Part shown: positions 37,594 through 46,927 of the stretch, piece by piece
Position numbering within the stretch: the first letter of the stretch is position 1
Layout: every line of letters begins with the position of its first letter
Assembly (NCBI GenBank): GCA_013299045.1
Contig: JAAFJX010000015.1
Coordinates: 43,307 to 107,306, forward strand
DNA from: Cytophagales bacterium
GTDB taxonomy: Bacteria; Bacteroidota; Bacteroidia; Cytophagales; Bernardetiaceae
Reading direction: 5' to 3'
DNA: 64,000 nucleotides
The notes under the pieces: generated by a model
What the model saw: only the letters and a program-made list of their open reading frames with translations
Told to the model about the DNA's origin: nothing
Databases searched by the model: none
Program-made: the position numbers and the translations under genes

Positions 37594-40500
37594 ATGAAAG
37601 CTCTGCACCGTAAAACTATGTCCATGCTTTTTCTTATAGGCATCTCTACCATTTTTTTGGTAGGTGCTGTGGTGGCCGAATCGTTCAGCGACCACCCCTT
37701 TATCAAAGAACTCAAGTTGCTTTTGAGCGACTTTAGCCAGTCCAGAGGCTACGAGCGCGTGCATTTACACCTAGACAAAACGCTTTACAAACCAGGCGAA
37801 ACCATTTGGTTTCAGGCTTATGTCCGCAATGAAACAGACCTCAAAGCTGCCGCCAACAGCGAAATACTTTGGGTAGATTTTATTACGCCGAAAGGCAATG
37901 TAGAAAAAACTATCAAAATTCTACTCGCAGAAGGAGCAGGAAGCGGCGATTTCGCATTGGGTGCAGACGTAGCTGGAGGCCTTTATACGCTCCGAGCTTA
38001 TACTAACTGGCAGAAAAATCATAACGACGCACTTATTTTTGAAAAACAAATTCAAGTGCAGAAAGTCATTCTTCCACGCCTTAAAATGAAGCTAGACTTT
38101 GAAAAAGACGGCTATGGGCCTGGTGATGAAGTTACCGCCAAATTGAACTTAAACTCTTTGGAAAATAACCCTTTAAGCACACAAGCATTTGATTATAAAG
38201 TAAGTATTCAAGGCAATCAAATTTTGGCAGAAAAGGCCACTACCAATGCTGCTGGTTTCTTTCAAATTAAGTTCAAATTACCGAAAGATTTAGCCTCTGC
38301 CGATGGCCTGTTGAATGTTATCCTGACCCATAACGGCCAGCGCGAATCCATCTCACGCAGCGTACCTATAACACTCCAAAATATTACACTAAACTTTTTT
38401 CCAGAAGGCGGCGAAATGATAGATGGCATGACGAGCCGTGTGGCTTTTGCAGCCCGCGACGAGTTCGGCAAACCATCTGACGTAGAGGGCCAGATATTGG
38501 ACTCAAAAGGCCAGGTAAAGGCACAATTTACAAGTTTGCACAAAGGAATGGGAGCATTCAACCTGAAGCCAGAAACTAATGAAACCTATACGGCTCGCCT
38601 CACCAAACCCGCCAACGTGGTAAAAACCTACCCACTCCCAGAGGCCCTTCCTGCTGGCATGAGCTTGAAAGTGGAACAAAAAAATAGCAATACACTTGGT
38701 GTAGCCATAGAAAGCAGCGTAGCCGAAGAGGGCTATATCATGGCGCATGTTCGCGGAGTTCCTTATTTTGGCAAAAGCATCAATCTGCAAAAAGGCTTGA
38801 ACAACTTAGAGATTAACACCCAAGAGATACCCGCAGGAGTGCTGCAAATCACGCTCTTTGACAACCAAAAAATTGAGCGCGCCGAACGGCTAACATTTGT
38901 GAACAAAAGCAAGCAACTGAACATCAAAGTAAGTACTGACAAAGCCACCTATAAGCCACGCGAAAAGGTAAAAATGACCGTGAGCGTTACTGATGACCGC
39001 GGTATGCCTATGCCTGCTCAACTCTCTTTGGCTGTAGTGGACGATAAATTGCTGTCTTTTGCGGACGATAAGTCTGGTCATATCTTGTCAAAATTACTTT
39101 TAGAACCAGACCTCAAAGGAACTGTAGAAGAGCCTCAATTCTATTTTGACCCCAAAGAACAAAAAGCAGATGCTGCACTCGATTTATTGATGCTTACGCA
39201 GGGCTGGCGCAGTTTTACGTGGGAGAGCGTCCGCAAAAAAGCACCTATGACCATCAGCTATAATGCCGAAAAGCAAATTTATTCAGGCCGTGTTTATAGT
39301 TCTGAAGGTAAGCCTATGAGCGGTGTAGTGGTTAAATTAATGAACGCTGATAATAAAGCCATTCAACAGCAAAACAGCAATGCAGATGGCTACTTTGAGT
39401 TCCGTGGTTTCACGCTTTATGAGCCTGGCATGACGGTTCAAATAGAGGCTACTGCAGGAAATTATCCTCACAGCAACAGTGTATTGCAATACGCAGAAAA
39501 CACAAGTGTCTATCTTTATAAGCCCTATCCTGATAAATCTACGGGGCTTCGCAAAAAAGGGGCAGTAAGACAAGAAAGAGCCAATGAAGGTGCCGCTGGC
39601 GCTGAAGGTGTGGAAATGATGGCCGAAGAAGCCGCACCAGTCATGGCTGTTGCCCCTGTTGATGCTATGGAGCAAAAAGATATGGTCGCTAACCAACAAG
39701 TTGTTGTTTTACCCGAAGAAAAAGAACTGCTTAAAAATCTGCCTGGTTTGCAGCAAGTGATAGCTGATAAGCCAGTTGTAGTAGTGGAGGCCGAAAAAGC
39801 AGAAGAAAAAAAGATTGAAGCCAACGTGAACATGGATATTGCGTTAGGAAGAGCCAAAGGCAAACGCGATGCAAGGGTTGCTGATGAGGAGGAGAGATTC
39901 GACGACGATGCGGGTATGGATTTTGATGAGGCAAATGAGGTTGCACTTGCAGTAGCATATTACCGCGCCAGAGTATTCCCTGAAGTAAAATACGAAAGCA
40001 CGGAAACCGAAGAACGTACAGATTTCCGCAGCACTATTTTTTGGCAGGCCATAAATATTGACCGCAAGGGCAAAACCACCATAGAGTTTTATAACTCGGA
40101 CGACATTACAGCCTTTCGCGCTGTGGTAGAGGGCGTAAGCAGCACAGGTTTGGTTGGTCGTGCAGACATGACTTACAACACTATTTTGCCTTTTAGCATG
40201 AGTGTGAAAGCACCTTTGTTTACTGCCATGGGCGACAAGATTGCGCTGCCACTTAGCCTTACCAATAACACGGACGAAACCATTACTGGCAACCTGACCT
40301 GCGCCCTGCCCAAAGCATGGCAACTGGACGCAGCCTTTGCGCCTGAAGTGAGCATTGCGCCAAACAGCACTAAAAATATGATTCTGAACTGCCAAGTACT
40401 GAACGTAGCTGGTAAAGATGCGCTCAAGGTTAGTTTCAAGTATGCCAACGGTGGCGACAGCTTTGTGCAGGAAGTAGAAACCAGTCCAAAAGGTTTCCCG

Positions 40501-42120
40501 GCTTCTATCAATGTATCTGGTCAGGAATTGCAGAACGAGTTTAGCTTTGACCTGACGACCCCGATTGAAGGCAGTGTGCGCGCTTCAGTTACAGCCTACC
40601 CTACTGTTTTATCAGACATGATGGCTGGCCTAGAGTCTATTTTGCAGCAACCCTACGGCTGTTTTGAGCAAACCTCTTCTAGCACTTATCCAAACATTAT
40701 GGTTTTGGATTACATGAACACTTTTGGCTCAAAAGACAACACCGTTTTAGCCAAAGCAAAAGGATTTATTGATGCTGGTTACAAGCGCTTAGTGAGCTTT
40801 GAAACTGCCGAAAAGGGTTACGAGTGGTTTGGCAGCACACCCGCACACGAAGCACTTACGGCTTATGGCCTAATGGAATTCAAAGATATGCAAAAAGCCT
40901 ATAACGTGGTAGACGACCGCATGGTACAGCGTACCGCCGAGTGGTTGCTTAGCCGCCGAGACGGCAAGGGTGGCTTCATGCGCAGCGGACAAGCCCTCGA
41001 CCAGTTTGGCCGTGCTGAGGAAGACATCACCAACGCTTATATTCTTTATGCTATGACTGAAGCTGGCAATACGAACTTGGAAATGGAAGCCGAAGCTGCT
41101 CATAAGCAAGCGCTCAAAACCCAAGACCCTTATTGTTTGGCTTTGGTGAGCAATGCTTGTTTCTTGATGGCAGAGCGCGTCAAGACTGAAAGCAACAGCA
41201 AGCACCCTAAGTATATCGCTATGGGTACAGAGACTCTTGCAGCACTAAACAAAGCCCAAAAAGAAGATGGTGCTTACAATGGCAAGCGCCACTCTATTAC
41301 TTACTCCACTGGGCAGGGCCTAGAAATAGAAACCACAGCACTCGCCATCTTGGCCAATCTGCGTGCAGCCAGCCCAAATGGTATGGTTATGAACCCAGCC
41401 GTCAAGTTTTTGATGAACTCACGTTCGCCTTACGGAGGCTTCGGTAATACGCAAAGCACGGTTTTAGCGCTCAAAGCCCTAACCATGTTTGCGAACTTCT
41501 CAAAAAGAACTGCCGAAGCCGGTACGCTTGAAGTGTATGTAGATGGCAAAAAAGCGGCTGCTATGAACTACGAAGCAGGTCGTGAACAAGCTATCAGCAT
41601 CGAGGGTTTAGAAAAACACCTCAAAGCAGGCAAAAACCGCATCAAAGTTCAGTTTGTGGGTGTAAAAAATGCCTTGCCTTACAATGTGCGTATTGACTGG
41701 GCTTCCAATTTGCCTCAAAGCTCAAAAGCCTGCAAGGTAAACTTGGAAACAAAATTGGCTGCTTCGCAAACAAGCGTAGGCGAAGTGGTAAGGCTTACGA
41801 CCAAGCTCACAAACACCACCAAAGACGGCCTGCCCATGACGCTTGCCATTGTAGGCATACCTGGGGGACTCAGCGCGCAGCCTTGGCAACTCAAAGAACT
41901 GCAGGAGAAAAAAATTATTGATTTCTACGAAGTGCGCGACAATTTCGTAATCTTCTACTATCGTCAGATGAAACCCTCTGAAGTGCGCGAGATAAACCTT
42001 GACCTCAAGGCGGAAGTCGCTGGTCAGTACGAAGCGGCAGCCTCTTCGGCTTTCCTTTACTACACCAACGAACACAAGGTTTGGGTAAAAAGCAATAGTA
42101 TAAACATCAAGAAAAACTAA
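37594..42120 (+). CDS. bacterial alpha-2-macroglobulin with intact thioester
   Basis: A 1508-aa secreted protein from the ATG at 37594, with a signal segment (MLFLIGISTIFLVGAVVAES). It begins with an MG2 domain (RVHLHLDKTLYKPGETIWF), continues through macroglobulin-like domains and a carboxypeptidase-regulatory-like domain (about 565-650), and has a low-complexity insert rich in Ala/Glu (about 650-790). The A2M core carries the thioester motif GCFEQ (about residues 1022-1026) in a helical-toroid domain, and a receptor-like C-terminal domain follows. A2M proteins trap attacking proteases covalently through the thioester. The usual partner pbpC is not adjacent. Confidence 0.92.
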   Translation: MKALHRKTMSMLFLIGISTIFLVGAVVAESFSDHPFIKELKLLLSDFSQSRGYERVHLHLDKTLYKPGETIWFQAYVRNETDLKAAANSEILWVDFITPKGNVEKTIKILLAEGAGSGDFALGADVAGGLYTLRAYTNWQKNHNDALIFEKQIQVQKVILPRLKMKLDFEKDGYGPGDEVTAKLNLNSLENNPLSTQAFDYKVSIQGNQILAEKATTNAAGFFQIKFKLPKDLASADGLLNVILTHNGQRESISRSVPITLQNITLNFFPEGGEMIDGMTSRVAFAARDEFGKPSDVEGQILDSKGQVKAQFTSLHKGMGAFNLKPETNETYTARLTKPANVVKTYPLPEALPAGMSLKVEQKNSNTLGVAIESSVAEEGYIMAHVRGVPYFGKSINLQKGLNNLEINTQEIPAGVLQITLFDNQKIERAERLTFVNKSKQLNIKVSTDKATYKPREKVKMTVSVTDDRGMPMPAQLSLAVVDDKLLSFADDKSGHILSKLLLEPDLKGTVEEPQFYFDPKEQKADAALDLLMLTQGWRSFTWESVRKKAPMTISYNAEKQIYSGRVYSSEGKPMSGVVVKLMNADNKAIQQQNSNADGYFEFRGFTLYEPGMTVQIEATAGNYPHSNSVLQYAENTSVYLYKPYPDKSTGLRKKGAVRQERANEGAAGAEGVEMMAEEAAPVMAVAPVDAMEQKDMVANQQVVVLPEEKELLKNLPGLQQVIADKPVVVVEAEKAEEKKIEANVNMDIALGRAKGKRDARVADEEERFDDDAGMDFDEANEVALAVAYYRARVFPEVKYESTETEERTDFRSTIFWQAINIDRKGKTTIEFYNSDDITAFRAVVEGVSSTGLVGRADMTYNTILPFSMSVKAPLFTAMGDKIALPLSLTNNTDETITGNLTCALPKAWQLDAAFAPEVSIAPNSTKNMILNCQVLNVAGKDALKVSFKYANGGDSFVQEVETSPKGFPASINVSGQELQNEFSFDLTTPIEGSVRASVTAYPTVLSDMMAGLESILQQPYGCFEQTSSSTYPNIMVLDYMNTFGSKDNTVLAKAKGFIDAGYKRLVSFETAEKGYEWFGSTPAHEALTAYGLMEFKDMQKAYNVVDDRMVQRTAEWLLSRRDGKGGFMRSGQALDQFGRAEEDITNAYILYAMTEAGNTNLEMEAEAAHKQALKTQDPYCLALVSNACFLMAERVKTESNSKHPKYIAMGTETLAALNKAQKEDGAYNGKRHSITYSTGQGLEIETTALAILANLRAASPNGMVMNPAVKFLMNSRSPYGGFGNTQSTVLALKALTMFANFSKRTAEAGTLEVYVDGKKAAAMNYEAGREQAISIEGLEKHLKAGKNRIKVQFVGVKNALPYNVRIDWASNLPQSSKACKVNLETKLAASQTSVGEVVRLTTKLTNTTKDGLPMTLAIVGIPGGLSAQPWQLKELQEKKIIDFYEVRDNFVIFYYRQMKPSEVREINLDLKAEVAGQYEAAASSAFLYYTNEHKVWVKSNSINIKKN

Positions 42121-42173
42121 GAGCTAGTGCCCAGAAACCGCCAAAATTAACATTGCATTCCCTTATTTTGAAT

Positions 42174-42209
42174 ACACAAACCTCAGCAAAGGCTGGGGTT
42201 TTGTGTTTT
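42174..42209 (+). terminator. intrinsic terminator after the alpha-2-macroglobulin gene
   Basis: Arms 42174-42187 and 42192-42206 pair almost fully (ACACAAACCTCAGC with GCTGGGGTTTTGTGT, one bulge) around a short loop, followed by T-rich sequence. Confidence 0.75.
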
Positions 42210-42246
42210 GAGAGATAATGAACTACTGAGCTTAGTTTTTGTTAAT

Positions 42247-43410
42247 TCATCGTCTTTGCAGCTCCCAAACATAGATTTTTTGTGGTGCTACTGGCGAAAG
42301 TTGATAAATGCGGTTGTTCCTAAAGAGCGGATAAACGTAAGATTCGGGTATCAACGCTTGCTCAAAGTAAGTATTGCGGCGGTGGTCATAGTAAATTACG
42401 CAAAAATCTCTTCCCTTTTTCGTTGCTTCGCTAGCGCCCAGATAAAATGTAGCAAAGCCCTCACCTGTATTAACGGCACAATTATTATAACCTCTTAGAT
42501 AGTCTTTGTAGTCCACTTTTTTTATTCCCGCCACCTTTGTTTTGCTCTTCTTAATCCTCTTTTTTGCACTATCTAAATGGATATATTGTCTCTCAAAAAA
42601 AAGGGAAGGTACTTTTACGGCTTCTGTTGCTCCATTCTGAGTTTGGCTATAAATGTAAGGGGAACGATTGTGCGCATAAAACACTTTCTTTTCAGCGCTG
42701 TCATAGGCCATTACTACTGGCATATCCATAGTTGGGTGCTCTTCACTGCCTGCATATGACCTCCAGCCCTGTATGCGTTCAAGTTTTTGTGTTTCTAAAT
42801 ACAGCCAGCCAATTTGTAGTTCATCGTATCGTTTTTTGAAATTTCGCTTACCTAAAATGAACTTGTAACACTGCTTGTAACACGACACTAAAATTCTATG
42901 ATTTTGTGTATCATAATATCCCAAATCGTAAATATCAAAATAACTACTTCCCCTCTTAATGTATCCTTTGAACTGAACATTCCTTTTCTGTACGAAGTTC
43001 CCTTTTACATCAAAATCAAAAAGAGTGGATTTTGGAGATTCCAATAAAGCGTGTACGAGCGTATCTGAGCAAATCAAGTGATAGGCCACGGTGTCAGGTT
43101 CTGCTGTTTTTATCATTTTATTAACTGTAAAATAATGGTCTCTTAGAGCCAGCTGGCCAAGTGTGTCAAAAAAATAGAGCTTTCTTGAGCCGTAAGCAGC
43201 CATACCTAACAGAGTATTTGTAGCCATGCTCCCGCCCGAAGGGATAAATAGTTGCTCTTCAAAAACTTGACTGACATCAAAACTATCCATTAAAACAAAA
43301 ACTCGGTCTGTGCTGCAAACAGCATCTGGTTTATAATGAATAAGTACTTGAGACTTACCGCAAGCGTAAAACAACATCGGTATAAGGCAGAAAATAGAGA
43401 GATTTCGCAT
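42247..43410 (-). CDS. lipoprotein of unknown function, possibly beta-propeller
   Basis: A 387-aa protein with a lipoprotein signal (PMLFYAC, cysteine at 17). I do not recognise a characterised family. The spacing of beta-rich segments (KLYFFDTLGQLALRDHYF, STLFDFDVKGNFVQKR, DIYDLGYYDTQNHRILVS, VVMAYDSAEKKVFYA) recalls the six-bladed propeller lipoproteins (DUF4221-like) common in Bacteroidota. No enzymatic motif is visible. It is divergent from the TerB operon and ends in the same intergenic space as the alpha-2-macroglobulin gene. Confidence 0.6.
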   Translation of the reverse strand: MRNLSIFCLIPMLFYACGKSQVLIHYKPDAVCSTDRVFVLMDSFDVSQVFEEQLFIPSGGSMATNTLLGMAAYGSRKLYFFDTLGQLALRDHYFTVNKMIKTAEPDTVAYHLICSDTLVHALLESPKSTLFDFDVKGNFVQKRNVQFKGYIKRGSSYFDIYDLGYYDTQNHRILVSCYKQCYKFILGKRNFKKRYDELQIGWLYLETQKLERIQGWRSYAGSEEHPTMDMPVVMAYDSAEKKVFYAHNRSPYIYSQTQNGATEAVKVPSLFFERQYIHLDSAKKRIKKSKTKVAGIKKVDYKDYLRGYNNCAVNTGEGFATFYLGASEATKKGRDFCVIYYDHRRNTYFEQALIPESYVYPLFRNNRIYQLSPVAPQKIYVWELQRR

Positions 43411-43498
43411 ACTATTTGGGCTTTATCTAGAAACATCACGCTAATTTATATTTTGTTCATTGAATAGCAACCTTTTATAACTATTCAGCTAAAAAAAG

Positions 43499-43530
43499 TT
43501 TGGAAAATTAGCACCAAGCGCCTAATTTTG
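43499..43530 (+). promoter_or_regulatory. promoter of the TerB-BrxD-helicase operon
   Basis: TTTG (43499-43502) is followed after 20 bases by TAATTTTG (43523-43530), matching the Bacteroidota consensus. It is the only promoter found before the three coupled genes. Confidence 0.7.
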
Positions 43531-43544
43531 CTTTTGTTTGTAGT

Positions 43545-45617
43545 ATGCAAACAAATGAACAATCCATGAATCTTATTCTACAAATAATCAAGGCATTGTT
43601 TCGTGCATTGGGCAGGACTTTACATGACGAAAAAGCGCCGCCAAGAAGGCATTTTGACTATAATAAAAAAGCTCACAAAAGCCATAAAAAAGCAACGCAA
43701 AGCCAGCACCCAAACACAAAAAAAACAAAAAGACACATGGATGATTCTGTTATTGATGTTACTGGTCAGTATCAAAATGTTCCGCCTACCCCGCAACTCT
43801 TTAAATACGAAAAAAAAGTGCCGCGCTTGAATGACGAACACCTGCAAGCAAGTAACTTAAACCAGGAGCAGAGTGCTTTTTATGAAACCTTTAAACATTA
43901 TTTTTCTGTTGGCAAATATCTTGATTTAGACGGAAATACCAATTATGCAGTTTTACTTATGCAAGATTTGCTGAAACGTAACAGTGGCAACTTGGACGTT
44001 TCTGCCTTGAATAAACAAATGAATCTGCTTACAGAACTTTATCCCAAACTGATAGAACAGCTCAAAAATCTTGAAAAAAGGACAAAACAAAATATGAAAT
44101 ATCAAAAAGGAAGTTCAAATGAGCCTATAAAACCACAAAAAGAAGAAAAAGCGCCTATGGAGCTTTTCCCGCAACATGAGCAGCCCCAGCACACAGAGAG
44201 AACTTTCACGCCAACTCCTGAAGTTAAGCCCGAGGAAAGACAAGACGATGCCGATACGAAAGATGATATCATAAAAACTATGGACACAAAGGAGCTAGAG
44301 TCGTTTATGGACATAGTGCGGAGTAGTGATGCTTACCCTTTGGGTCTTGGTACAAAATACCAAGGCAAGCTCAACTTGTCAAAAACCTTTGTCTCGCATC
44401 TGGACGCTATCTATTATGCTGGCAATATGTTTTTTAACATTGAGGAGTGCCAAGAAGAAATAATTAAACTCTATTCTCAACTTTGGGCTGGGCTCAACAA
44501 ATTCCACCTCAGTAACTACGGTAAGCCCCTTGATAAGCAAATTGAATTTTTGGCAGACGAGATAGCTAGAAAGCAATACAGATACAGGCGTGGTTCAGAG
44601 AACTACCTGAATTGTGTTTATGAGGAGCAGCACAATTTATATCTGAGATTGATTAAAATATGCGAAAATCAAGTGCGAGAGCGATATTTCGTTAAAAGAA
44701 GACTCAAAGAAGAAATTGGCTACAAACACTCAGTAATCAAACAAATGTATGAGAATATCATTGTTGCCGAAATTCCAAAACTCCTAATGCCTTTGGTGGC
44801 TAAAATCAAACCATTAAGCCCAGAGCTAGACACCAAACTCTATCTATGTATTACGAAGCGCTGGAAACAAAAACTAGACGAACTGCTGGATACAAAAAGT
44901 AAAGAACCAGAGCAACTCTTAGATAGCATTCTTGTACTTGCCAAACAGAATGTGCAGAATAAACAGGCAAGCGCCATATGCCGTGATGCCGCCAAAAGCA
45001 TTGCTAAAAAAGACTTGCAAATAGCCCTTATTTTGTATGTTTACTCCTGTTTTTATTTGCATAGGGACGAAAAAGGCCAACCTGAAATGCCAAATAATTT
45101 AGAAAAAATTATTGCCGAGAAGCCTCAGCAGCTCAATTCTTTCAAAGAAATTTTGGCGGATTTGGCTCAAAACATGGAACTAGAGAAAGCCCTCAATGCC
45201 ACCTCCGAGCTTTTTGCCATAAAACGCCGAAAAATTGAGCTGGATACAGACTCGATTCAGGAAGTGCAAACCCAGCACGCCGAAACCGTCCAAATTTTGA
45301 GCCAGTATTTAGAAGACGAAGATGAGATGCTGCAAGTTGTGCCTAAAGTCAATCCTGTGCCTGCTGGCAGTTATTCACAAGAATTAGCCTTTAATGCCCT
45401 CCAGAGTGAGCTTTTAGCTCTTTTTGCAGCCCAAAATTTCTCATTGCCGCATACTGAGCTAGATGCTTTTGCCAAAGCCAAACGCAGTTTTAGAAACCAA
45501 CTCGTAGAGAGCATCAACGACCTTTGTTACGATGAGCTAGATGACCTTCTCATTGAAGAAGAGGAGAACGTTTATACCGTCAATCCAAACTATTACCAAA
45601 GAATTTTTGCCAAATGA
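43545..45617 (+). CDS. TerB_N/TerB_C-type protein
   Basis: A 690-aa protein, first gene of a three-gene operon. The start is 43545 or, given the promoter position, 43566 (MNLILQIIKALFRAL). The first 75 residues are basic. A first conserved block, FKHYFSVGKYLDLDGNTNYAV through ELYPKL, is typical of TerB_N/TerB_C proteins. A charged linker (about 185-245) leads to a repeat of that block (KYQGKLNLSKTF, about 268) and a helical region. The C-terminal 130 residues match the TerB_C pattern, ending in INDLCYDELDDLLIEEEE and VNPNYYQRI. TerB-related proteins have been linked in comparative genomics to membrane-associated stress and DNA-processing systems. Its role with the two downstream genes is inferred. 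It overlaps the next gene by 4 bases. Confidence 0.75.
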   Translation: MQTNEQSMNLILQIIKALFRALGRTLHDEKAPPRRHFDYNKKAHKSHKKATQSQHPNTKKTKRHMDDSVIDVTGQYQNVPPTPQLFKYEKKVPRLNDEHLQASNLNQEQSAFYETFKHYFSVGKYLDLDGNTNYAVLLMQDLLKRNSGNLDVSALNKQMNLLTELYPKLIEQLKNLEKRTKQNMKYQKGSSNEPIKPQKEEKAPMELFPQHEQPQHTERTFTPTPEVKPEERQDDADTKDDIIKTMDTKELESFMDIVRSSDAYPLGLGTKYQGKLNLSKTFVSHLDAIYYAGNMFFNIEECQEEIIKLYSQLWAGLNKFHLSNYGKPLDKQIEFLADEIARKQYRYRRGSENYLNCVYEEQHNLYLRLIKICENQVRERYFVKRRLKEEIGYKHSVIKQMYENIIVAEIPKLLMPLVAKIKPLSPELDTKLYLCITKRWKQKLDELLDTKSKEPEQLLDSILVLAKQNVQNKQASAICRDAAKSIAKKDLQIALILYVYSCFYLHRDEKGQPEMPNNLEKIIAEKPQQLNSFKEILADLAQNMELEKALNATSELFAIKRRKIELDTDSIQEVQTQHAETVQILSQYLEDEDEMLQVVPKVNPVPAGSYSQELAFNALQSELLALFAAQNFSLPHTELDAFAKAKRSFRNQLVESINDLCYDELDDLLIEEEENVYTVNPNYYQRIFAK

Positions 45618-46927
45618 TAGAGAGCGTAAAACCCAAAGAAGCCACAGCCATTATCAACTCCCTGACCAGCGGCGTAGTCCCTAAAATGGGCGTTCAGCAC
45701 ATTACCGTAGGCCGTTCCGATGAAGTGAATGCCGTAATTAATGCGCTGAACGATGTAAAAAATGGGCACAGTATGGTTAAGTTTTGGATTGGCGACTTTG
45801 GTGCGGGCAAGTCCTTCATGCTGCATTTGCTCAATACCTTGGCGCTCAAACAAAGATTTGTGGTGGCTAAAGCTGATTTTACGCCAGAAAACCGTCTCTA
45901 TGCCAATGACGGCAAGGCGCTTGCACTCTACACCCACATCATCGACAACTTGGCGATTCAAACCAAGCCCGAAGGCGGTGCCTTGCCCACTTTGCTCGAA
46001 AAATGGATAGAGCAAGTACTAAGCAAAACTGCCGAAGAGTGTCAGATTAACCTAGCTGATATACGCGAGCCTAAACACGCCCATCTCATTCGAGAGCGCA
46101 TCATGAAAACCATCAGCGCCCTGAGTGATGTAGGCGGTTATGATTTCGGTACAGTTGTACTCCGCTACTACGAAGGCTACATCAACGACGAGGACGAAAC
46201 CCGCAAAAATGCTATCAGATGGCTCAAAGGCGAATATAAAACCAAAACCGAAGCCAAAAGAGATTTGGGCGTGCGCGAAGTCATTACGGACTTAAACTAC
46301 TACGATATGCTCAAAAACTTCTGTAAACTCTTCGTCAGTATGGGTTACAGCGGTTTTGTGGTCAATTTAGACGAGGCCATTAACCTCTACAAAATCTCTA
46401 CCGCCGTCATGCGCTCTAAGAATTACGAAAAAATCTTGAGTATTTACAACGACTGCTTTCAGGGTAAAGTAAGCAATATGTACTTCAATTTTGCAGGAAC
46501 AAAAGAAGTCCTTGAGAACCCCCGCAGAGGCTTTTTTAGCTACGAAGCCCTCAAAAGCAGGCTGCAAACTAACAAATACGAAACGGCTACCCTCCGCGAC
46601 TTCGCCCAGCCCGTCATACGCCTGATGCCGCTCGACCATAACGAAATATTTGTGTTGCTCAAAAGACTAAAAGCCATTTTTGACCTCAATTACAACTGCA
46701 ACTGCGAAGTGCAAGACGCTGATATTAAGAATTTTATGGAAGAAATCTTTAATAAACCAGGTGCTGCAGAATTCCTAACTCCGCGTGAGCTTATCCGCGA
46801 CTTCCTCGGTATTTTGAACATCATTCGTCAAAACCCCAAAGCGGACAAAAGACAGCTCTTTGGCGACCTCAAAATCAAAGACGAAAGACCTCAAGAAACC
46901 TTTTTAGACAGCGTAGAAGAATTCTAA
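45614..46927 (+). CDS. brxD: BREX BrxD-type ATP-binding protein (DUF2791)
   Basis: A 437-aa P-loop ATPase of the BrxD/DUF2791 family. The N-terminal ATAIINSLTSGVVP and ITVGRSDEVNAV segments, the Walker A GDFGAGKSF (about 60-68), the FTPENRLYANDGKALALY block and the Walker B-like FVVNLDEAINLYKI are all characteristic. In type 6 BREX systems BrxD accompanies BrxHI and the PglZ/PglX core; here only the helicase is present. The start ATG overlaps the TerB gene by 4 bases, and the stop overlaps the helicase start by one base, so the three are translationally coupled. DNA-linked ATPase activity is inferred from the family. The symbol denotes the family, not proof of BREX function. Confidence 0.88.
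   Translation: MIESVKPKEATAIINSLTSGVVPKMGVQHITVGRSDEVNAVINALNDVKNGHSMVKFWIGDFGAGKSFMLHLLNTLALKQRFVVAKADFTPENRLYANDGKALALYTHIIDNLAIQTKPEGGALPTLLEKWIEQVLSKTAEECQINLADIREPKHAHLIRERIMKTISALSDVGGYDFGTVVLRYYEGYINDEDETRKNAIRWLKGEYKTKTEAKRDLGVREVITDLNYYDMLKNFCKLFVSMGYSGFVVNLDEAINLYKISTAVMRSKNYEKILSIYNDCFQGKVSNMYFNFAGTKEVLENPRRGFFSYEALKSRLQTNKYETATLRDFAQPVIRLMPLDHNEIFVLLKRLKAIFDLNYNCNCEVQDADIKNFMEEIFNKPGAAEFLTPRELIRDFLGILNIIRQNPKADKRQLFGDLKIKDERPQETFLDSVEEF

Noticed and set aside
39844..40395. 183-aa minus-strand open frame
   Set aside because: Antisense to the alpha-2-macroglobulin gene and without recognisable features.
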